A DNA stretch of 64,000 nucleotides from Strix aluco (taxonomy: Eukaryota; Chordata; Aves; Strigiformes; Strigidae): assembly GCF_031877795.1 (NCBI RefSeq), contig NC_133935.1:51713330-51777329 (forward strand), read 5' to 3'. The translations under genes and the position numbers were made by a program. The notes beneath the pieces were generated by a model. The model worked only from the letters and a program-made list of their open reading frames with translations, did no database searches and was not told the DNA's origin. Of this stretch, positions 37,451 through 51,736 are shown piece after piece. Every line of letters starts with the position of its first letter. The first letter of the stretch is position 1.

Positions 37451-40254
37451 GTAACTTTTTTCCTGTAATGCCTCACAGATTACAATCTGAATTTTTGTAT
37501 TTGCTCAGGATCCTTACCACAGACCTGGGAAGATTAAACCAACTTCTTATTTCTGCTTATGTGTCCAAGGACAAGTTCTTACACCACTGTTTCACACTGG
37601 GAGCTTGTGCTGAACTGCTTGTCCACCAGGGCTGCACAGGATTTAGGGGTACTTACTACTTTCTACCTTCTGTAGATACGATCTGAATATTTTATACACT
37701 GAATAAAAAAAATAATTTAAGCCCAAGTGCCACTAACTTCTCTAGTAACACCCCTATTCCACAATGATTTCCTAATGGAAACTATTTTGAGATTGTTGGT
37801 CAGTTCCTAAACTTTGTATTGGGTGATACTGCATAACACTCATGTTTTGATGAGAATAATGTGATACTTAAGGTGATAATAATTAAGTACCAAGCACTTA
37901 AATAATTCTAGATGCACTTATAATCTTTACCAAGTCTCTTTTTCAATTAATGACCTGCCCAAATAACAAAATTTACTTTTCATAAAACCATACCAAACGA
38001 TGCGAATTTCATTTGAGTCCTGTATCAATTTCTGCATTATTTGGTCCAGGATGACTGTTAACGCTGCTTGGCATATAGTAATTCAATTCATTCCCTAGTT
38101 AGTGGGATAAATTGGTCATAAATTTGTCACATTTGGACTCTTCTGGGGTTTCCATGCTATTCCAAGATTTAGGTTCTTTTCAGTAAAGACAGGTCTCTCT
38201 GCCTGCCTCAGGAGCACACGGTGCCAGTAAAGTGTGGAACTAGGAAAGTGGAACTGTTTTCACAATTTGTTTACCCCCCAAGGAAAAAGAACTAAAAAAT
38301 CCGAAGAGAGCAATTTGCCTGCAGACTATGAATATGCTTGTTCTATCAAATATAGCTTTCATATTAATTTTCACTACATTTATAGTGATTTTGTCAAAGT
38401 AACTAGTACTTAGAACAATGAGAAATCATACCCTGAAATTAAGAGTCTGACATTAAAGGCGGCATAATTTTTGAAGAAAACTGGTGGGTTTGCCAATTAA
38501 TTTCTTTGTGTCTGACATACTGACTTCCTTCTAAAGATTTAAAAATGCTTAAAAAATACACTGCACTCCATAACACAGTGCTAACTTGCTGGTAAAACTA
38601 GAAAGGGGCCTTCCCATTAGCAACTAGCTGTAGATGCAGGAGACATTTCTACATCATCTGGCAGGGTAATACCTGAACTTTTCTCATCTGTCATCTCAGC
38701 TGTTAAGTTGCAAACTTCACTTTAGTGTGCCAGGAAGGCAGGTAGGACTTTAATTTAAGGGGATGATAGAAGAGATCAGGGAACCAATCTGCACCAAAGC
38801 ATCCGGAACACCGGTTGAAGCCAACTAAAACAAGAGGTCCTGGGCAGTATCTCCCTACCCCTCCCTTCCTCCCAGCCAGGCTTTAAATATTGCTGTCACA
38901 AAATCCATGGAGTAACTGGGAATTGCAAGCCGTCTTCTGCCTCCTACTCTGTTTTGTTTCTGTGACTCTCACATTAACAAGGTTAACTGTATCTTATAAT
39001 TTTGGGGTTTATGCTGATACATATAGCCATCAAGAAGCTTGCTGTCAATGTAACTGAAAAAAGAAAGCATACTGTAGATTTTTATCAGACATGATTCATA
39101 AAAAGAGATGTTAGAACCTTCTTTCTTCTCTATATAAAAGACTAGCTGAGTGACAATAACTTTTGATAAGACTCCATAAAGAATAGTATGCTGTATTCTG
39201 TATTTTAAGCATGACCACAACTTGATGAATTATCACATCTTGTGTGTGAATACATAATAGTTTTATGAAACTCACAACTGGGCTGAATTCCCAGAAACCT
39301 TTGAGACAGTCATATAGAAATGTTACTGATTTTTTTATCTGATTAGGAAGCTTACAAACTCAGTGTGTATGATCTTCAAAGCCAAATTAACAATAACAAA
39401 CAAATTAGAAATTATCTATGTAATTTTTTCCTAACTAAATGTTACTTTGATTTAAATTCTATCTGGATGATCCAACTATCAGTAGGTAAGCACATTCCTT
39501 CAAATATAAGGTCCCATATACGTGTATATATATATATCTGTGTTTTCAAAGGGAGGATGAACTGCGTTAGGAGACCTAGTTATCAGATATTAAATCTCTG
39601 ATCTACAAAGTCCAAAGTGAGACTTTGGTAAGTCAGACCAGATCCTTTGCTCCTTTGGGATTTTTCCAAGCAAGTTCTAGGCTAACATGATATGGGAAAA
39701 CCAATGGGAGTATGAATGTAGGGGGGCTCTTTGTGTGTGTTATTCAAAGAGATGATTTCTTCTCTAGGATTACCTCCTCTACTCCACAGATAAAATCTCA
39801 TCTCTCAAGTGCATTAATTAAAATAAGCAAGTTAAACTCACAAGCTATTTAGTACACAGCTTTGTATTTGTTTACTGTATTCCACACCTAAATACAAGAT
39901 TTTAAGCCAAAAGCTTGTATCTTTTTCCCCCCACCATATCGGTTTGTCTAATCTTAAATATATTGCCTCATTTCACCAACCATCTCAGAGTTAGCATCTT
40001 TCCATTTGATGAATTACTATTACAGTACTACTTTTAAAAAACAAATAACAGTTTTTTACGGCAATATTTTTTTTCAGCCTTATAAATATTTTTAGAGCCA
40101 GACAATGACAGGAGAGAATCCCTTTTATATATACTATCTTCTGGAAATACTATTATTGGTCATTAAATAGCCATTTTGTAACTGATAATATGTCTTAGAC
40201 AAAAACTACCCATTACAAACACTGTGGGAAAAAAATTTGTAAGAAAATGGAGGA

Positions 40255-41962
40255 CTAAATAAGGCCTTGAATAGCTTTATTGAAATCTGTATAAATAAAC
40301 ATGCGCATTTCAAATGTAAACCCAAGTGAACTCAAGTGCAGACAAAATTTTAACCTCTGTCATGCAGGAGGTTAGTTTACATTTAAAAAAAAAAAACCCT
40401 CAAAGCAGCTTTAAAATACCAGGATGAAACACCAGTTTTAATATCAAGGTATAAAGCAAAGCCATGTCCAACATACCTCATTTATATCCTGGTCAAATGC
40501 AAATTTTTAAACTTTTTAATGCTAACATAAATAAATAATTTACCAAAATGTGCACTCACAGAGTGAACTTTTATTTACAATACACAATTTATAACCTATT
40601 GTATTTGATTAGTTCAAGTGAAGAACATCATACTTTTTGCTTTTTTCTTTTTTTAAATTATTTGTTTAAACAGTGGGACACAAAGCAATTCTCCAGGTAG
40701 TAGATATGTAAAGCGTGCCCCTGCACTTAAGAGCCCCTCTCAAAGGCAGTATTGTATACAAATCAACAATACATTCTTCCAACTAGATCAAAGGGAAAGC
40801 AGCAAATTAAAAAATGTTTCAAACTGTCACACTTATTTTGGCATCCTGGACCCCTGAACATAGTTAACTAAAATCCAATTCAAAGTTTATATGCTTTATA
40901 TACTGTACAGGTTCTGACTTGAACATGCAAATGCCAATTCTCTTATAATGAGTTACTTTTTCAGATATGCTGTAAGGCTATGGTGAATTCCATCAGGAAC
41001 ACACAAAGAAAATAACAGGCCTACCTTTAAAGCAATTTTGTTCATTAACAATTTAAAGGCAGGTTATACTGAAAAATTTCTCATCGAAGCCCAATACACA
41101 GTCATTACTATGGATACAGAATACTATTAACTCTGACCCTGTTACAGAGTAGTTTGCAAGCTGTCAAACTGGGGAGAGAGAACTTAGAGCACAATTTTAA
41201 ATTTTGGACTGACACCAGATTAAAATTATGCATGTTTTATAAGCAAGATAACAGGAATTATGTCTGCAGAATAGATTCCAACAAGCAACAAAGGATACTT
41301 ACATTTAATTGAAAAAATTTTGTTAATGCAGCATGAAATCCAGAACCTGTTCCACGGCAGCAGTAAGATGAACATAATATTCTGGATGCTCAACTATATC
41401 ACAAAAGGTTAAAACACCTTTTCAAGCTATTTCTTCTATTGTGACCGAATTAAAAAAAAAAAAAATTAGGGAGAAACAAAAATTTGCTGTTTCAAGAAAA
41501 CTACTGCTTATATACTTATGACATTTTTACTTGCAGTCTGTGTGACAGCCTAAGGAACATGTATATATTAATCCAGAAACTAGACTTGGCAGTAGTATTC
41601 TTGCAGTACTAAGAAAATAAATGTCAGAAGTCCACAGAATTAACATTTTAGTTATTAACTCACATCCAAAACAAAAGAAAACATAATTCATCAGAACAGC
41701 AGCAGAAAACTTAAAAGGGGTTTATTTGTGATTTCCTATATATAGCTTGTGAATACAAGACTGTAAATGCATTAGAGACAATTTCTGTTTAAGTTTTTAT
41801 TGTTTCACTTCAAGTACTGCACATGTTAAAATGTAATAAAGATTTACATTCTGTTATCTGAAATTCCCCATCTCAGATTTTTATTCTTAATTTGTTGGGC
41901 AATTCCACTCTTTCAATAGGTATCCCCAGTAAGAAAGTCTCTTATGGCTTCTAGTTCTTCCA
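40255..41962 (-). other. USP15: USP15 3' UTR (probable end)
   Basis: AT-rich sequence after the stop codon. A minus-strand AATAAA at 40281-40276 is followed by a GT-rich stretch (GTGTTTGTAATGGGTAG), which makes it a good candidate for the distal polyadenylation site. Other AATAAA motifs (for example 40575-40570 and 41726-41721) could give shorter 3' UTRs. The end is inferred from signals only. Confidence 0.45.
40276..40281 (-). terminator. USP15: Candidate USP15 polyadenylation signal AATAAA
   Basis: A canonical hexamer on the minus strand, with a GT-rich downstream element within about 60 bp. It gives a 3' UTR of about 1.7 kb. Confidence 0.45.
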
Positions 41963-42148
41963 TTAGTTAGTGTGCATACAATTTTCATTTTCTATATCAT
42001 TATCATTTTCATTGCTGTCTTCATCACTTTCTAGTGGGATGCCTGTGGCAGCTGAAGCACCTTGTTTAGTTTCCCGGTCAAGAGGGAAAAAGCCAGTTCC
42101 ACTGATTGTATCCTGTCTCTGGTAGAAGAGCACATATGCTGCTTTGGA
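41963..42148 (-). CDS. USP15: USP15 last coding exon and stop
   Basis: 61 codons and the TAA stop (41965-41963). SKAAYVLFYQRQDTISGTGF closes the catalytic domain. The tail GIPLESDEDSNENDNDIENE ends NCMHTN, the known USP15 C terminus. Acceptor TTTACAG at 42149-42150. Confidence 0.96.
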   Translation of the reverse strand, partial: SKAAYVLFYQRQDTISGTGFFPLDRETKQGASAATGIPLESDEDSNENDNDIENENCMHTN

Positions 42149-42399
42149 CTGTAAAAGAGAGAAGTGTAATATGCTCATGAGGCTCCAGACAAAACATTTA
42201 CAATCCAAGTTATCTGTTGTTTTTATTTTTTTTCCTTTTTTTTTTTTTCCTTCCAAGTCTACAAGGTAAAATCACAAAGAAATTCAAAGCTTTCATATTT
42301 TTGCATCTGTGAGCAAACCATTTTTGTTTTGTACTGTCTTTTGAAAGAACACAAACTACTATCTACAAATTTACTGCGACGTTCATGATTTACTCTTCA

Positions 42400-42594
<195 letters not shown>

Positions 42595-43048
42595 TCATAG
42601 GTGTAATAGAACCACCTGCTAGAGTCTGTTACTGTCAAATACTTGACATTTTACTAACTAAAACCTATTATCACTATTAGACTGATACTTTCATACTTTT
42701 TTTTACCAAAGAAAGCTTAACCAATAATATTCCCCTTCTAAAGAAAATGTATAGTGAGAAAGGAAAGTCAAAATTAAATCCCTCAGTCAATTTCATTTTT
42801 CTCTCTTCTTTCAAGGAGATGCGTAATATAGAAAAATACAGACAAGAGAAAATCAGTTGTAAGAGTATAGTAACTCTTACGGAGCTCTTACATTTTCTCC
42901 TTCCACAATATGAGTAACCAGAAGTAGAAAAGAACCTACAATTATCCTTGAAAGCTCATTTCATACAGATTTTTGTGTTAGAATACTTGTGAAAGCATTT
43001 CAAGCTAATGAAAAAAATTGTCCCTCAACCATTAAAAAATGCCATTTA

Positions 43049-43291
<243 letters not shown>

Positions 43292-43635
43292 TTAAACCAT
43301 TTCACATTTTGGTGGTCTTTAAGCCCGTTACTTTATATTCCCCACAAAAACGACATACCCCAGACTACACCGACAGTGCATCTCTCACTCTATGAGGAGT
43401 GGAACAGCAACCAGTAATCTTAGCCAGAACTATTGATAGACTTCTTCCATACTTATCTACCATTATTATTTTGCCAAGTTCATACTTTTCACCTACAAGA
43501 ACTTTGTCATCAGTGTTTACTGGATCCATGCCCAGAAGTTGAGAACAAAACTATTTTACATAATTGCTGGATTAAACGTGTGCCCTAGACATGCTAAGTT
43601 TTACACTTCTAGCACCAAAATATTTAGGTTTCTTA

Positions 43636-43836
<201 letters not shown>

Positions 43837-45668
43837 TTACCATAGAGAAAGCCAGTAACGCGGGAGGAACTGAATGAGCAAAAGCTGAAACATACGCATG
43901 TCCCATCTTCTGTTACTAATGCCATTGATATCCCTTCCAGTTTAAAATGTGAGGTGGTAGTGTGCAAGCACACTCACAGTGAAGCTCGACAGCATTTTAA
44001 ACACAAAAGTAGCACCCCCCAATATAGGATTCTTGTCTCTGATAGTAGTCCCTGTATCTTTAGTTAAAACACAGCTTTCTCACATTTTATAAAAAAAAGC
44101 CAAGAGTTATGAAAATACCTCAGGAAAACTGACTATATGAAAAGTCATAAATAACAGACAACTGTGGTTCTTTCCTTTCAATTTCCAAATACATCCATCT
44201 CCCACCCCACCCCACCTACCACTAAAACCAGATAACAGTGACTACTGGAACCTGAAAAAACTCCTTACTAAAAAAACTTGCCTCCTTAGTAAGCAAGTAC
44301 TAAACAGCCTGTGACTTATAAATTCCTGGTTCCTGCAATGCATACTTGAATCTTCCAAAAACTAAATGCTCAGGGAGGAATGTAAGTAAGAACAGTGCAT
44401 GGAAGCAACTTTTCTGTGAAGTGGTCTACGTGTACCCTACATCCTGGTATCTAACAAGTAAAGACCTAGGAAAAGAAGACGTGAGCCCTAATTTAAGAAG
44501 TCTGCACAAGTGTCTTCACATAGCAACATCAGATAAAGATGAGAAATCAGGAGAACTGTAAGGACAGGCTGTAACTGAAGAACTGTTTTCCCAGTTGACT
44601 TAGAGTATCTGGAATACAAATAGCACTGGACTAGAGATGATGAGCTCTCATAGATTAGACCTGTGAAGACCTGACAAATAAAGAAAGAATGTGATTAACG
44701 ACCTCTGGTGAGATGTATCTAGTGGCAACTGCTTGACTTCAGCAGTAGTTGCATTTCACAAATACTCTGCTTAAAATGTCCTGCAAAAATGGAAGCGCTT
44801 CACCATACTTGAGTTATACAGTATCTCAAATAGTTTATCAAGTATTGTATAATCTAGCCAACCCAGAAAAAAATGAGAATTTGTAAGTCAGTCCCCTCCC
44901 CTGTCCAAATAAAGGAGGGTCTCTGGTGACAAAGTTTGGAAGTCTCCAAAACTTTTAAGTATCCACAAAAGAAAAAGTGGCAGACCTTTTCAAACTTAAT
45001 TCTGAGCTTCAGGTGTTGATGAAGGATTCTTATCTGCTAGAAAATTCCTGAAGAAGAATAATCTTACGGGAACATCCTATAATTGTGAGTATTCAGATAT
45101 GATTTAAAATCATAATTTGGAAGAACCATGAATCAGAATAAAAGCCTCTGCCAAAAACCTAACGGTTGGAACATGAATTTGAGAGGTTCTACTGATTATA
45201 GACATCCCCCATCCCACAAACCTGTTGTTTAAGTACATCCCTATTTCATATATCAATGCAACGCAAATTATGTATTTGCATAAAAAAACTTCAGTATGCA
45301 CCAACCTTTCTCATCTCAGAAAGGAATATTTGTTTCAACCACTGCATTGGATTTGGCACAATATTATTCATTCATTGTGGATCACAGTTCACAGGCTAGA
45401 GTATTTTACGGATCTACCCCTCCTCCTAATTCTGAATGTGTTAATTGTCTCCCATACAAACATAATCTCCTGCATATGGTAACAATTTTAGTTAAGCAAT
45501 GGATCAGAATAGAAAACATTTCTAGAATTTTCAACTACACTTGAAATAACAAGATTCAAAATACCATTAAGAAATCAATTAGGTATCTCCGTTAATGTTC
45601 AAGTGTGTGTTTGATTACATTTTGAGAAATATACTACAGAACATACCAACTTTAATTTTTTGTCCTTA

Positions 45669-45785
<117 letters not shown>

Positions 45786-46151
45786 CTAAAGAGAAGTATT
45801 TCTTGAGTTAAGAGAACAAATGAAACAAAACTCATTTTAGTGATGTCGTCTTACTACAAAGAGTAACTACAAAGCTCCTATATATGGAAAAACTGATCAG
45901 AAACCATTCAAGCAAAAAGTTTTCACAGCTTCAGATTTACTTCCAAATTAGTAAGCCTAAGATTTGCTAATTACTTAGATGTATAAATGAAGTTTATTTA
46001 TAACAACATATTTACTATGAATAATGTAAAAAAATATTTACTAGCTTCTTCTTTTGAAGACTTAAAATCTTTTACATCACATTAATTAAGTTGTATTTTT
46101 CACATTTAAGTTTTATTAGTGCTGGAAAGGGGAGCAACATAAACAGCTTAC

Positions 46152-46222
46152 CTCTGCTGCACTATCATCAAAATATCTCTTCTTCAATTCAGGATCCCAA
46201 TCCAAAGCAAGGAAAGATCTTT
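46152..46222 (-). CDS. USP15: USP15 exon (LALDWDP segment)
   Basis: 71 nt: it completes a glutamate codon, then encodes RSFLALDWDPELKKRYFDDS and AAE. Splice sites are TTAG and GTAAGC, phase 0 at the 3' end. Confidence 0.95.
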
Positions 46223-46536
46223 CTAAGATTAAGAACATGTTTTCTCTTAATATTATTTCTTGCTTTACATGAAATTGTATTAACTTTGGGCAAACACTCT
46301 TCAAAATGAATTAAACAATGCTAGCACAAATTCAAGATGAAAAATCGAAGCACACACAATTTCTGCATTTCTAAGAGTTAATTACAATAACAAATTAATT
46401 ATTTATACAGAATTTACTACTGGAAAAAAAGATATATCAAATAGCACACAGAGAGAATGAAACACTATTCTATGGAAGTGTAGTCAGAAAGAAGTATCAG
46501 AATCAAATGTTGCCCGACTTGTTTCCCATGACTTAC

Positions 46537-46812
46537 CATCAAGCCTAGGTTGCCTATCATCAAATCTAATATGCCTGGTATCATCTTTGATGTAGTTTAT
46601 GTCAGTATTGCCTAAATTATTGAACTGGAATGTAAACAATCGCTTTTTGTGTCCCGTAAGTGGTTGACCTTTGCAAGTATCCTCAGTACATAATCCATTT
46701 TCAGAGTCATTGTCACCTCCAACTGAGTCTTCTGACTGGCTGTTTTCGTTCTCTGAAGGAAGTTCCTGATCCTGGCTGGATTCATCATCTTGTTCATCTG
46801 TTTCCATTTCAC
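46537..46812 (-). CDS. USP15: USP15 exon with acidic serine-rich linker
   Basis: 276 nt, 91 full codons. An acidic stretch (EMETDEQDDESSQDQELPSE, then ENSQSEDSVGGDNDSENG) leads into GHKKRLFTFQFNNLGNTDIN and RHIRFDDRQPRLD. The acidic serine/glutamate tract is unstructured and rich in casein-kinase-2-like sites. The frame runs open upstream into the intron and mimics a signal peptide there, but the TTTCAG acceptor at 46813-46814 sets the true border. Confidence 0.95.
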
Positions 46813-46923
46813 CTGAAACAATTGGAAGAATAAGGAGAAAGAAATAAGGTAGAATAATCAGAAGACACTTCAGCTTCAAATTGAACACAAAATACTAAAC
46901 AAGTTTAGATATTCCAGTCTTAC

Positions 46924-47039
46924 TTGGAGATCCTTCTTCTTGTATTCCATTTGGGCCATTACCATTGATACCATGGTCCTTACAGCAATGTAGGGATCCT
47001 TCAGTGTCTTCACTTTCAGTACATGTTTTTACATATCGG
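46924..47039 (-). CDS. USP15: USP15 exon (linker, part 1)
   Basis: 116 nt encoding RYVKTCTESEDTEGSLHCCK, DHGINGNGPNGIQEEGSP and the first base of a serine codon. It is a low-complexity linker that is variable between paralogues. Acceptor TTTAG; donor GTAAG at 46923. Confidence 0.94.
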
Positions 47040-47873
47040 CTAAATATAACAAATGAAAGCAGCAGTTAGAATCAATGTTTTTTAAATATTTACATTGTTC
47101 AAGCCAGATAATTAAATGGTTACAGCAAATCCTTTCTAGTGTACTGTATTCCTGCACTCCTTTCTGATTTATTCAGAATTAATAGTTTTATTGTCTAACA
47201 TGTCTACTATTACAGGCACATCTGAAATTCTGCCCATCTATGATCTTACGGTTTTGGCAGTTAGTTGATTTTGTACAACTGGTTTCTTGGTACTAGACTC
47301 TGTCCAGAAATCACTTTTTTAACTGTTCATTAACCATATGGTTTACACAAAAAAAATATGGTTTCACTTACAGAGAAAGTTACATCAACAGAAAATGAAG
47401 CATAAATTTAAATTGCAGGTTCTAATGATTCTAATTTCTTCTACATAATGACACTTATTCCAGTCTAGTTTCAGAAAGTGTCTACCATGTAGTTTTACAA
47501 CATAAATTAGTATATGAAGTTGCATAGCAGATACAGGAGGTATAACCATAGCAGAATAACTGGCAAACCATTTTCATTTTACCAAGCCCTAACAAACAGC
47601 TATGAATACAGCAGAATTAATTCCCCTAAACTGACAATACAGAGTGACTCTCTAACACTCTTCTCAAATAATTTTTGTATGAGATCATGCTAACAAAAAG
47701 TCAAATTAAAATCTAAATTTTAGATTTAATATATTTAACAGAAAGCAAATAAAAAGACTAAGTACTCAAATCTAATCGGTTTGTTAGCAATGAATGTAAA
47801 AATAAGTGCCTACTGATTTCAACTACTGGCATTATTCATAACAAATGCATTTTTCTTTAAACAATATCCTTAC

Positions 47874-48062
47874 CACATTCTTAGCAGCAGCAGGTTATAC
47901 AGTTTATCTTCAGTATTATTCCTAGGCACTGCTATGAGAAAAGGTTGACCAAACAGTGAAGGACCACTATGGCTGTAGCTAGTGTGCCTGCACTTTTCCC
48001 TTAAACAAACAGGAATTATCACTTGTTCTGTATCTTCTGTTCTATTGATAGCAATTTCAAAT
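47874..48062 (-). CDS. USP15: USP15 exon (end of the UBL insert)
   Basis: 189 nt: one base, 62 codons and two bases. It reads FEIAINRTEDTEQVIIPVCL, continues through SLFGQPFLIAVPRNNTEDKL, and ends LLLLRM plus TG. Phases fit both neighbours (GT+A and TG+C). Confidence 0.95.
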
Positions 48063-48240
48063 CTAAAAAGAAAAACAATCAGAAATACAAAGGACAGCTG
48101 TCATTTAGAAAGCTACAAAGGGGAAAAATTAAAAAATAATAAAACCCCCAAGATTTGTCACTATCTTATATCTAGGTTTTAATCTTTTGCAATAACTAAA
48201 CAAACTGCAAAGAGACATGAAGCATGCTATCTGTACTTAC

Positions 48241-48335
48241 ACATAAATGTCATCACGTTCCATAATACTACTTAGATTTTCATCCATGCCAAATATCCTG
48301 TGGAACCTGTGATTGTATATATCAGTAACAATCAT
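48241..48335 (-). CDS. USP15: USP15 exon (inserted UBL-like region, part 2)
   Basis: 95 nt encoding [31 protein letters not shown] and two bases of a valine codon. The donor GTAAG begins at 48240 and the acceptor is CTTTTTAG. An intron of only 90 bp separates it from the previous exon. Confidence 0.95.
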
Positions 48336-48425
48336 CTAAAAAGAAAATGGAGTATATGTTAATAAATCAGGTTAATATGTGTTAAAATGTTCATTGTTGT
48401 GCTTCATGTAAGAAATCACTCTTAC

Positions 48426-48509
48426 CTTATCTGCAGCAACACCAGACAAAACTGACAATGCTGTGCAAAGATCCAATATATTTCCAATTTTGGGAACAAC
48501 TACTTTGTA
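48426..48509 (-). CDS. USP15: USP15 exon (inserted UBL-like region, part 1)
   Basis: 28 whole codons, YKVVVPKIGNILDLCTALSV to VAADK. It begins the ubiquitin-like domain inserted into the catalytic domain of the USP4/11/15 group. Splice sites are canonical and phase 0 at both ends. Confidence 0.95.
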
Positions 48510-50023
48510 CTAAAAAAAATAAAATCTCATTTTAATTTCTTAGGAGAACAAATATGCATGAGAACTTAAGGTGTAAAGTCTGTAAAACTACTAACACAAA
48601 TTCTGAAAGCTGCTGAAAACTTAGTAGTTACTTTCACAACTTTACTCATACAGACACGCACAGTTTGAATACTACATTTATTACTTTATACAACGCTTTT
48701 TTTTAAACGTTATTTTACTTTCTCCAGAAGAAGACTAACAGCATCAAGTACTTAGATTTATATTTCAACAGCACCTATTTATTTAAGCATTTAACTAGTA
48801 TGCATGCTATTGACTAGATTCTTAAATATGAAATACAACACAAGTTGTTTATAAAGTATTACTGGGAAAAAATGTAATGGCAGGCAATGGATAAAGACTG
48901 AATTGTAATTTCACATGCAGAGAGAGAACCTGATGATTAACAGTCAAAGAAAACCTCTCTGTGGCTTCCCTTAGTGCAGTACACCTGCAGTTTGTAATGA
49001 AACTCCACACAGGACTCTTACCTGTTATTTGCATAATAAATAAAGACAGGATTAATTAGAAATAAGGTATTATAACTTTGTAATCAATTGCCAAGTACAC
49101 CATGTGTTTGGTATCTCCTTAAGTCTTATAGTTACTTAGACTCATAGATAGTCTTCCCAAACTCTATTCATTCCTGCATAACCATCCCACATGTCATACA
49201 GGGTCATCTTCAACTATTGTATGCCCCTTGTGCAAACCTGTTCCCACAAATAATTAAATTTGTAGCAGGCTCATCTCCCACTAGTTAATACATGTCCTTT
49301 TATCTTTGACTTCTCTAACTCTTACTGCTTTTGAGAACACTCTCTTTTCTCCCACCTTCCTTCTTATAGTACTCTGATTTCAGGTGTTAAAGCCTTTTTG
49401 CAAGTCTGCCTAACTGCCCATGTCTTATTTATTTCACCTATCCTCGCTTACCCCAGAAGCTACAGGTAGAACCATTTAATCATGATTTTTGTTACCATAA
49501 CCTATGTACATTGTTTCATGCCATTCTAAGGTGTATATCATCCTTCCTAAAAAAGGCAAAAGATATACTCTTTACAAAGAAATCTCATCTGAAATTTTTT
49601 CTTTGGATGAAGAAAAATAGAAGCATTCAGGACTACCCAATATATTTAGCCATGGGGTTTTTTTGCACCACTTATTACCAATATTTCCCTTTTGAGGCTA
49701 AGAAACTGAGGAATTAAGTGTAAAATATTTTTTTATAACCATATAACCATACAAATTCATTAGAGCAACACTAAAATAAAAAATGAGGACAGCATACATT
49801 TTAAAGATTAAGAAGCCTTCTTAATACAACCATAAAGAAATTACCAATATCTTCCTTGAAACTGATAGAAATACAAGAAGGTACGTATAGTCTTCTTCAG
49901 GTTTTCTAAGTGGGACTTCAGAACACATACCAGAAAACTAAAGCTTGTTGGATTTGCTTATTGTACTTATGAATTTAAAAAATGTAAAGGAACTCAGGTT
50001 CATTGTTAATGCCACATGAATCA

Positions 50024-50284
<261 letters not shown>

Positions 50285-50761
50285 TTAAAGCATGACCTGG
50301 GTTATAAAAAAGTAGTAGGAAATGAATAGCGAGAATTATTAGTAAGAGTACTTGACAGAACATTCTCAGTTACCACCTAAACACAGAAATCTCACTCCAA
50401 AGGACTCTGTAAGGTATGTTACTACTATCAGGATCACAGGTTAAAAAATGTATGCTCTTCCTATGACAGAGATTCTGTCAGTGATATTACATAGTCTGAG
50501 ACAGACTTCCAAGTGACTTGGGGCAAGGCAATAGCAGACAAAAGTAAAAATTTGATCTGAAGTAACTCAACACTCATAACAAAAGAAATTATCTATATGT
50601 TTGTAGCTCAATGCTAGAAGAGTTTCGCTGAAGTAAGAGTACTGGAGAGAGACAGAATGCTGCATACAGTAAATATAAGAATAAAAGAAAAACAGAATGT
50701 TCAATTGAATTGAACAAAAAGGTCTTAGCAAAGCCTTAACACCCTCCCATCCCCCCAGTCA

Positions 50762-51115
<354 letters not shown>

Positions 51116-51358
51116 CTAAAAAAAAGAAATACAAATACTTCTGGTACTTGTTATAAAGTATACTTCTGAGATGCTACAGCAGAAAGTTGAAAAGATAAAA
51201 CTTATAAAATTATAAATGGTAAGCTTTTCAATGGAGACACCAAACCAAAACTAATTCTCAAAGATCAAAGCACAAGGACAGTTGATGCTTATTTAAATAT
51301 ACATCCAAGTGTTTTAACAGTTAAACGAATGGACTGCATACTGATAAATATTACTTCA

Positions 51359-51736
<378 letters not shown>

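Larger units (their letters stand above)
26621..40250. other. Intergenic region between MON2 promoter and USP15 3' end
   Basis: About 13.6 kb of mainly AT-rich DNA. I see no exon with coding-like conservation; the ORFs present start at non-ATG codons or have no recognisable family. It contains a GATA-motif hairpin at 28534-28579, a T20 run at 34705-34724 and an old L3/CR1-type LINE fragment at about 37.03-37.45 kb. Confidence 0.7.

Noticed and set aside
46813-46888. A signal-peptide-like hydrophobic start (MFNLKLKCLLIILPYFFLL) on the minus strand in front of the acidic USP15 exon.
   Set aside because: It is intron sequence. A TTTCAG acceptor at 46814-46813 and the matching phase of the previous exon show the exon starts after it, and USP15 is not secreted.
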